Part shown: positions 55,785 through 64,000 of the stretch, piece by piece
How positions within the stretch are numbered: the first letter of the stretch is position 1
How the letters are laid out: every line of letters begins with the position of its first letter
Assembly (NCBI RefSeq): GCF_949628265.1
Contig: NC_088787.1
Coordinates: 6,562,501-6,626,500 of the forward strand
DNA length: 64,000 nucleotides
Reading direction: 5' to 3'
DNA from: Cloeon dipterum
Taxonomy: Eukaryota > Arthropoda > Insecta > Ephemeroptera > Baetidae
Notes under the pieces: generated by a model
The model's input: the letters and a program-made list of their open reading frames with translations, nothing else
Database searches by the model: none
Told to the model about the DNA's origin: nothing
Translations under genes and position numbers: made by a program

Positions 55785-57677
55785 ATGAAAGCGACCAGCA
55801 TTTTCATTCTTCTGCTCGTCCTTGGACTGGCTTTCGGACATGATTTTTGCAAAGAAGAATTACGGACGAGTGTGGATGTGGAGGACGCAGTTTTACTAAA
55901 GAATGGAACTCTTTTGACTGGCGACGGTGACAATTATCCTCCCGGCACGTTTTGGAAAGAAGAGGCAGAAGGGCACTGGTGGGTCTGTCCCTGCCTCTTG
56001 GGAAACTGCATCAGAATCTGTGACAAAGGTATGAAAAACTAACTGGATCAATTTTGTATCTTTTATTCTTAGATTAAAAAAAAATGGATAACAATTCTGT
56101 TTTTAGAATTTGCGGAGGAAGTGATTAACGCTTTTGGTGAATTTGAGCCTGTATCGCATTTTTTGTGGGATGAAATTATCGAGACAAATACAACGCCAAT
56201 AGAGAGCTTCAAACAAGTACACAGCGCAAAATGTGACGATCTTTCTGATGTTTTGAAAAAAGAACACGTTACAATACTGGCAAATGGTATGATGCTATTG
56301 GAAAATGAAACAGAGATTTATGACGCCGAGCATTATTGTGTGCACCAAATGGTAAGGCCTCCTGAATATAAATTTATTAAATAATTATAGAATAATTTAA
56401 CTTTTTAGGAGGGGAATTCCATACATCTAGTGCACTGTTTGGTCTTCGATTTTGTGGAATTCGACGAATCACTGGACATTAAAATTTACTCGACAACTTT
56501 ATACATGAGCTCAATTTTCCTGATCTTCACCGTTGCGGCGTACACGTTGAGCCCGCTAATTAAATATTTTCACGGAAAGAGCGTGCTTTGCCATGTAGCG
56601 TGTCTGGCAGTGACTTTCATCATCTTGGCTGTCAAAGGCTACAGCTATCAAATCGGCGAATACGACCGATTCGTGCCAAAGGAACAGTGCTTTTTAATTG
56701 GTAAGAGAAATTTTACAAATTCGTTTATCTTAGCTTAATTTTATTACATTTTTAGGATTCATCCCCATTTATTCATATCTCGCATCCATGTTCTGGCTGA
56801 ACACCATGTGCATCGATATTTTCTTCACTTTTAAAGGGTAAATTTGATTCTGTTAATAAAATCTATTTGTAAGCTTTTTTGAGATGGAAAAATTGCAGTT
56901 TTAATACTTAAAAGTATATTTAATGATGAATTAACTGAGTAATTTTTTTTAATATATCACTTCAATTTTATCTGCATTGTTTGTGGCCTAGCTTAGTCAT
57001 TAGAACAGAACTTTAATTGATATATAATTATGCTTACATCCTAAAAGGCTCCACAAATTTCATTTCTTGCAGGATTTCTCGCACAGGAAAAAACTACTTT
57101 GCCAAGTTTGCAATTTATTCATTTTGCGGACCAATCCCAATAGTGGCCGTGGCCCTGTATTTCAACCTGATCAACGATGAAGACTCCATTTTCAACCCAA
57201 ATATTGGAAATGGTACATGCTGGATAAGCGGTAAGTCCTATACAAATTTTGACATAATTATTATTATAAAAAATTTGAACCACAGGCGCAGCACAGGAGT
57301 GGCTTTACTTCTATGGACCATGCTTGATTTTGCTTTTGGCTGATTTTGGCTTGTTATCCGCAACCTGCTGCGCATCAAGCGGCGAGCCTGTCCGCACCAC
57401 GGAGGAAACCGACCAGACGGTGCCGCAGGAAAAGGAACGGCGCAGAACGTATTTAATGCTCACCCTCGTGGTGTGTTTCACGTTCATCGCTGAAGCCATT
57501 CCGTACTTTATTGGCGGGGTCCAAGGTATCCAACGGATCTTGAATATCATGATTATCTTCGGTGCTTCGCGGGGAGTTTTAATCTTTTTGCTGCTTGTGT
57601 GCGCTGACAAGTATGTGAGGAAGAGCTTGAGCAGCAGATGTTGTTGTAAAGGCCAGCGTGGTCAAGTAATCCAATAA
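55785..57677 (+). CDS. Mth-3: Methuselah-like GPCR, complete
   Basis: Exons 55785-56028, 56107-56351, 56409-56700, 56756-56837, 57073-57230 and 57286-57677; 1413 nt, 470 residues. Signal peptide (IFILLLVLGLAFG), ectodomain with DFCKEELRTSVDVEDAV, WWVCPCLLGNCIRICDKG and HYCVHQM, then seven helices: two in exon 3, the third in exon 4, fourth in exon 5, and three in exon 6 (FYGPCLILLLADFGLLSA; TYLMLTLVVCFTFIAEAI; ILNIMIIFGASRGVLIFLLL). The tail is short and Cys-rich (SRCCCKGQRGQVIQ), possibly palmitoylated. AATAAA directly follows the stop. NGT and NET sequons in the ectodomain suggest N-glycosylation. Confidence 0.92.
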
Positions 57678-58066
57678 ATACGTCATTTAAAAAATATTTA
57701 CCTTAATAATTGGCTTTTTTATTAACAGTTTGGTTTATTAAAGGGTTTGAGAAACTTGCAAAATTAATTTATTTTTAGCAAAACCGCAAGTTTATCGACA
57801 GTTCTCATCCTCTCGTGGAAAATTGCTCTAATAATTTGAATTAGCCCGCCATACACAACGTTTTATGACTTAGAATTAGCTAAAAATATCTGAGTACTGC
57901 GACTGCGAGGACGAGGCTCGCGTCTGGCGAGCGAAACAATAACAAACACACAGGCATCGCAGTTGCTGCTGATCTCCGATGCTGCCTCTGCGATGGCATG
58001 TGATTTCCCTGCTGCTGCGCAAAGACTGAATTTCTCTCCTTTAAAGCAATTCTTTCGTTCAGCGAG

Positions 58067-60277
58067 ATGAAATCCAGCATTTTCACCCTTGTGCTCGTCC
58101 TTGGGCTGGCTTTTGGCAAAGATTTCTGCAAAGAAGAATTACGGACGAGTGTGGATGTGGAGGATGCAGTTTTACTAAAGAATGGAACTCTTTTGACCGA
58201 GAGTGACCCGTATCCCGCCGGCACCTTTTGGAAAAACGAGGAAGAAGGGCACTGGTGGGTCTGCCCCTGCCTCTTGGGAAACTGCATCAGAATTTGCGAC
58301 AAAGGTTCGAACAATTTTTCATTCCCAACATTCACGACGAATAAAAAATAAAATAATCGATGTGCTATAATTTTTCAAAAGTTAATTTAAATATGAAAAG
58401 TTCTACTCATAATATATCAAAAAAAGATCGGAGAAATTTTAAATAAAAATATTAGAGCTGATCTAATTTATTAAATTAAAGAAAAATAATTTATGATCTT
58501 GTTTTTAGAATTCATAGAGGAAATAATTGAAGCTTATAATGAAACAGAACCCATCTTGCCTGTTCTGTGGGACGAAATTATTGAGACAGACACGCCGCTG
58601 ATAGAGAGCTTCAAACAAATAATCAACGCAAAATGTGATGCTGGTTCCGACATTTTAAATAAAGAAGACATCAGGATTTGGGCGAATGGCAGTATGAAAT
58701 TGGGAAACGAAAGCAAGCTATACGGTGCTGAGCATTACTGTGTTCACCAAATGGTAAAAAATCCTTTGTTTTGGCAAGGTTTGGGATTCTTTTGTATCTT
58801 CGGACACCAATTAAGCAGGATAGTCACTAAATTTCTTGACTCTTCCAGCCACACTTTAAATCTAATTTTTGGAGCCTTAAACTGCTAAAAACCTTTTAAA
58901 AACACTCATTTAAAGCGGATATCAAACCTTTCTATACATTGGGTTTTCATGAATTTAAAATTTAATTTGGTTTCCTGAGTCGAAAATATTCTAATTTCAC
59001 CAATGCAGAAAACAATAAAAAATATTACTAGCTTTTAGAAACCAAAATAGTATTGATACTGTCCAATTTAATAAGCAAAAAATCGTTTTTAAAGATTAGT
59101 AGAGCCGTCTAAATTTGCCCCTAAATACCATCTAATATATTTTTCATCAAAAACCCGTCTCAGAATTCAAACCCTGCAATAAATAGTTTTATGTATGTTA
59201 TTCCATCATGAAAATTATGTTTTTAGGAAGGAAATAACTCCATACATCTAGTGCACTGCTTATATCTGGAACATCGAGGAGTGGATGAGATTGGGAAAGA
59301 AACAACGCTTCCTAACGATATGGAGTTTGTCATTTGCACTGCTTTATCGCTGTTGAGCTCAATTTTACTGGTCATATTGGTTGTGTGGCTATGGTTCAGA
59401 ACGAAAATTAAATCGTTTCACGAAAAGGCCATGATTTGCTACTTAGCATGTCTAGCAGTGACTTTCATCGTCTTGACCTTCAACAGCTTTCTAATCATCT
59501 TATTTGACGAAATACCGCTCGAGCAGCCGCTGTGCATTTTATATGGTTAAATTATTTTGTTACAAAACCATAGTTCTCATTAGCTTAATTTTATTACATT
59601 TTTAGGACTCATCCCCTTATATTCATTTCACGCATCCTTGTTCTGGCTGAAAACCATGTGCATCGCTTTTATCTTCACTTATAAAGGGTAAAAATCAAAT
59701 ATTTTAAAAGCTATTGTGATAGAAAAATTGCAGGGTGAATCCTTACAAATAAATAATCACATCTCCAATTTGAATGAATTGAATAATTATTTTACTATCA
59801 GTCAGTAGCAGAACTAAGTTTGATGTGCTTAACCAAATAGGTTCCACACATTTGTTGCAGGGGTTCTCGCACAGGAAAAAACTATTTTGCAAAGTTTGCA
59901 ATTTATTCATTTGGCGCACCAATGGTAATAGTAGCCGTGGCTCTGATTTCCCAACTGATCAACGATGAAAACTCCATTTTCAACCCAAATATTGAAAATG
60001 GAATATGCACCATAAACGGTAAGTTCTAAAAAACTCTTCCATGTAATTATTATTATCAATTATTCAAACGACAGGCACAGCATCCGTGTGGTTTTACTAC
60101 AAAGGACCGAGCTTGATTTTGCTTTTGGCCAACGTCGGCGTGTTGTTTACAATCTGCGTAATAGGCAAGCCGGTCCGCACCGCGGAGGAAAATGATCAGA
60201 TGAAAAAGGAATTTCACATGACTATTTTTACTCTCCAATGGGCGCTTTACCCGCTCGTCATGATGCACGGATCTTAA
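58067..60277 (+). CDS. Mth-4: Methuselah-like receptor, C-terminally truncated
   Basis: Exons 58067-58304, 58509-58753, 59227-59545, 59606-59687, 59861-60018 and 60075-60277, phases consistent. The donor after exon 3 (TATG|GTTAAA) is weak. Signal peptide (IFTLVLVLGLAFG), ectodomain WWVCPCLLGNCIRICDKG almost identical to Mth-3, helices 1-5. After EENDQM the frame diverges and stops at 60275-60277 without recognisable helices 6 and 7; traces of the lost end remain at 60340-60450. Same kind of loss as Mth-2, but the break sequence differs. Confidence 0.75.
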
Positions 60278-60689
60278 CCATTATTATGACGGTGACTACA
60301 GTGCGTGTCTGAAGAATCTTGGAAATAATTTTTATCTTCAGTTCTGCGCAGGAAGAATTTGTCGATTTGCTCCTTGTGTGCGCTGAAAATTTTGTGAGGA
60401 AGAGCTTGTGCAGTCGATTTTGTAAAGGCTGCAGCGTGCTCAAATAATCTAATGAATTCGTCATGTGCAAAAAATTTATCTTGATTGGACTTTTCATTCA
60501 AGATTGAATTAAATTGTATTATTATAATATATAAATAACATTTTCCATTTGATGATTTATTTTCTGGTCAACAATTTCACCCTTGAAGTTTAAGATTTTT
60601 TTATTAAAAAAGGGTTTAAGAAACTTGTAAAATTAATCTATATTTGTGGAGCCTATAGCAGAAATAAACCGAAATTTCCAAGTTAATCG

Positions 60690-60930
60690 ACAGTTCTCAA
60701 CCACTGCTGGCAAAATTTCTCTATTTTGAATGAGCCCGCCTCTCTACGCTTGCTCTTTGACGTCAGAATCGTCAGAGTTGCAAATAACATCTGAGGTCCG
60801 CGAGGGCGGGGCTGCCGTCGCGGCTCGCGGCTCGCGACTCGCGTAACCATAACAAAAACAGTCAAAACAGGGAGTCGCAAGCGATGCCTCTGCGGGGACA
60901 CATTCACCTGCAGCGCGAAGACTGAATTGG
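60690..60930 (+). promoter_or_regulatory. Presumed Mth-5 promoter and non-coding first exon
   Basis: GC-rich block with TGACGTCA-like and CTCGCGGCTCGCG sequence, ending CGAAGACTGAATTG|GTGAGTAA, a good donor. The matching acceptor would be TGTCATAG|AGCG just before the Mth-5 ATG. The related block at 54280-54410 lies ahead of Mth-3. Confidence 0.55.
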
Positions 60931-61482
60931 TGAGTAAACCACGGGGGATATACTGTTCCCTAAACAACCCACCCCCCGTTAGTGTGTGCGTATTGTTTGA
61001 TCTCAAGTCTTCTCCGTTGTTTTAGTTGGAGAAATTCATTATGATGTTCAAATCAAATTCTTGTACAATTAATTACATTTGAAGACTTGATTTTCGGTAA
61101 ATTTAAAGTACACAAAAAATGCATTTAATTTAATTTAAGAATAAAAAACATTTTGGTGGAAATATTTAGCAATGGAGCTATAAAGACAGAATTTAAATAT
61201 GGGTTTCCCCTGATTTTGTTAATAAATTAAGTCGATTTAGTTTTCTGGGGGAATAAGATTTAATTTTAATTTTTTTTTCTTAAAATCTTTTGCTCTCTAT
61301 AAAAAATTAAGCTGTTATTGGTAAACAGAATTATAACGAAATATTTATGATCAAAAGACATAAGTAGCGATTTTTAAATCCAAATTATTCAATTAATAAA
61401 CCTTATAACCTTAGAAATCGAAAAATGAAACATTTTTTTACCAAAAATCTAGTTTACCATCAATGTTTTGTCATAGAGCGAG

Positions 61483-64000
61483 ATGAGAGTCGCCGTTTTA
61501 TCCGTCCTGCTTCTCTGCGGCGTGGCTGCTGGAAAAGATTTCTGCACAGAAGAGCTGCGGATGAACGTGACGGACGCAAAGTTGCTCGAGAACGGACATC
61601 TTTTGACGCAAGAAGACGAATATCCCGCCGGAACGTTTTGGAATGACGAGGAGGAGGAGACGTGGTGGGTTTGTCCCTGTCTCTTGGGACACTGCATCAG
61701 AATTTGTAACGACGGTATGAAAAACTGGACATAATTCAATTTTATTGCACCTAAAACTGTGAAAACAAAACCTAATTGCTTTAGCTGAAAAGCAAAACTG
61801 ATAATAAGAAGAAAAAAATATAAGAATTAATTTTTAATTAAATATTTTAACCGCAACCCCTTTTACAAATAATAATTTTAAAAATTCATGTTTCCAGACT
61901 TTGCAGAATTAATCGTGTCTCGAAGTATAACTCGGACTAGTTACGGCATTATTAACTGGGAAAAAGTCTTTGACGCACACCAGACGCCCTTGGAGTACTT
62001 CAAACTGGTAAAAAATGCAAAGTGCAAGGATGCATCTGCAGAGCTCTTAACTGACGATGAGTTCCAAATACTGTACGACGGACAGCTGGTGGTGAAAAGT
62101 TCAAACGAGACAGTTGAGATCGAGCAATATTGTGTTAAAACGGTAATTAATACGCATTTTTCTCTAAGATTAAAATAAAATTAATTAAAATGCAAAACTA
62201 GGGAATACTTTCCACGTATCTTGTTCGTTGCTTGGAGAAATCCCTACCAGTTGAGCGCCAACTTTACATACTAGTTTTGATCGTGAGTTCTGGTTGCCTG
62301 ATTTGGACCGCATTGGCTTATAACTATAGCCCGGTGATCAAGTCAAACCACGGAAACATCGTGGTTTGCCACGCAGCGAGTCTGGCGGTCTTTTCCCTCG
62401 CCTTATATGTGGTCCATAATCACGGCAGATTCACCGGCCAGGCTTTTGGCTTAATTTTTGGTACGTAAAACAAGCATAATTAAATACTTTTTCACGGAAG
62501 TTGCTATTTTGCAGGATGCCTTCCTCCATACGCCTACCTCGCCTCAGTTTGTTGGATCAACTGCGTGTGTATTGACCTCTACCTGGTTTTCAAAGGGTAA
62601 TTTCAACTTGATTTTTATTTTTAATCCTCGGTTGCAAATAGATTGGGAAAATTTGGTCACTTAATTTGTCTAGAAAAAATTAAAATACATGCAGACCATC
62701 AAATACGAATATTTTGCATTGTAATCATTTAAATGTTTGTGAAATTAAGCAACGCAATTTATCTCTATTTCCCAGTTAAATTTCAGACTGTGCCAAATTT
62801 CCATTTTCCCCTGTGGAAATCTAAAATTAGCGGTCGGAGTGGTCAAAATTTCCTCTACTGTGCAGATTTTTCATTTAAATTGTCATTTTCTGCCTCAATT
62901 TCTCCAAAAATTTATCTCTTGACAATTTTACAAGTCGAAGCCATGAGCTAATAATTAGAAAATTATTGAAACCTGAGATGCAAACAGTACCTGCAAGAAA
63001 AAAAACGCTATTTACCACTGCACTCCATTTTTTTAAGTGGGTTTTTTGCAACCTGTCAAATTATGAGACAAATTTCTCATCTAGCGAAATAAATCATGAA
63101 ACAATTCATGCTCGCCGCTTGATTAGCATGCAAACTTTTGAGCCAATTTTCTCAAAAATTTAAACAGTAGCGTCGGAAATATTTTATTTTTTCCGTAATA
63201 TTATTTCGAGAAAAGGAAAACAGGATTTTCCCAAAAAAATTAGTAAATGTTTACTCTGTACACTGCTGCAATTGATATTAATTTCCAATTGAGACTAAAT
63301 TTTATTTTATTTAAAAGGATATTGACTAAATAATTTTAAAATCAACTCAGCTAACGTATGGCTAAAAGTGTTAGTGGAAATCAGACTGTTTTTCGGGGCT
63401 CACTGGTTTTATATAGTGTCGTTTTCATGCTTCAAAAGCAGAGGCATAATGAATTTTATTTCATAGAGGGCGAGTTTCTCGAGTAAAAAAATCGTTAAAA
63501 AATTTTAAATTTAAATATTAAAGTAATAATTTTTAAGAGAAAAATTGCATATTTTATTACTTAAAAGAAAATAAATTTTATATCCAGAATTTGGTAATTT
63601 TTAGTCTGTTGGGCCAAATAAAAAATTCATTGTTGAGCCTCAATTTTTCATTTAGCATCTGAAGGGCTTTTAAAAGGTTGAATCGAAAAAATCTACTTTA
63701 ATTTCCGAAACATGTGTGTTTTCTAAACTATTATCTGCTTTTTACAGGCTTGGCTGGACGCATAATAATGCTTACCTCACAAAAATGTCAATCTACTCGT
63801 TTTGCGCTCCATTGGCCGTAGTGGCCGCGGTTCTGATATTCAACACAGCTGACGGATATGGAACTCCAACATGCTGGATTGACGGTACAAAGCAATTTTT
63901 AAATCTCTTTCCGTAATTATAAAAAATTTTAATCACAGGTCCAGCTTACGAGTGGGTTTTCTATCTGGGACCGAGCCTGATCGTGATTTTGGCCAACTTT
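61483..64000 (+). CDS. Mth-5: Methuselah-like GPCR, runs off the window
   Basis: Exons 61483-61714, 61898-62142, 62202-62460, 62515-62596, 63748-63884 and 63939 to the window end, all in phase. Signal peptide (AVLSVLLLCGVAAG), ectodomain DFCTEELRMNVTDAK, ETWWVCPCLLGHCIRIC and QYCVKT; helices 1-4 and the start of helix 5 (YLGPSLIVILAN) visible. More diverged than Mth-2 to Mth-4 from each other; the HYCVHQM motif reads QYCVKT. Intron 4 is 1.15 kb, five times longer than in the paralogues, with AT-rich filler. Confidence 0.9.

Noticed and set aside
56409-56420. NF-kappaB-like GGGGAATTCC
   Set aside because: Falls inside Mth-3 exon 3 coding sequence; I found no convincing cluster of such sites upstream of the peptide genes.
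1-64000. CRISPR arrays, bacterial operons, tRNA or rRNA genes, retroelements
   Set aside because: None seen by reading; the window is spliced eukaryotic DNA, the tandem repeats have no spacers, and I saw no reverse-transcriptase or capsid-type frames.

Overview
This is a eukaryotic, AT-rich nuclear window with spliced genes, canonical GT-AG introns (and two apparent GC-AG introns), AATAAA signals, TATA/TCAGT-type promoters and many small inverted-repeat transposons. Methuselah-like GPCRs, a family so far known from arthropods, and arthropod-style initiators point to an insect or close relative. I cannot name the order. Nearly all exon joins below were checked by phase, and the summed lengths close to whole codons.

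Region 1 (1-10.8 kb): the 3' part of a GPATCH2/GPATCH2L-like gene on the + strand. Its first visible intron is about 8 kb and carries two complete minus-strand leucine-rich-repeat genes (LRR-A, LRR-B). A third paralogue (LRR-C) lies downstream at 13.2-17.6 kb. Short palindromic MITE-like elements have repeatedly inserted here, including an element within an element.

Region 2 (17.6-24.1 kb): a piggyBac-like (TTAA) MITE nested in a relative, a two-exon gene for a small secreted protein (19.1-20.5 kb, minus), more MITEs and a GC-rich island of unknown nature.

Region 3 (24.1-25.8 kb and 51-64 kb): Methuselah-like receptors. Mth-1 and Mth-3 encode full seven-helix proteins, Mth-2 and Mth-4 lose the last helices, and Mth-5 runs off the window. 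There is also an orphan last exon (51.0 kb) and an old relic (43.8 kb).

Region 4 (27.5-50.1 kb): the most notable part, a cluster of 13 small secreted-peptide genes (12 with open frames, 1 broken). Each encodes a signal peptide, an acidic spacer, a short Q-[FY]-x-L-T-like segment and, in most, a cationic tail with one two-cysteine loop, with an intron at or next to the stop codon. They resemble antimicrobial peptide precursors of the thanatin or secapin kind in layout but not closely in sequence. From 34.8 kb on they form a repeated unit of one 'MLF-type' gene plus one 'TK/AR-type' gene, three times over, with a strongly conserved ~62-bp element between the two genes in each unit. One unit is interrupted by a 2.7-kb hAT-like element packed with a GC-rich palindromic satellite; the paralogous unit preserves the empty site.

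Working picture: an intron-hosted LRR family, a fast-evolving secreted-peptide array and a Methuselah receptor array, all growing by local duplication. A link between peptides and receptors is only suggested by proximity.
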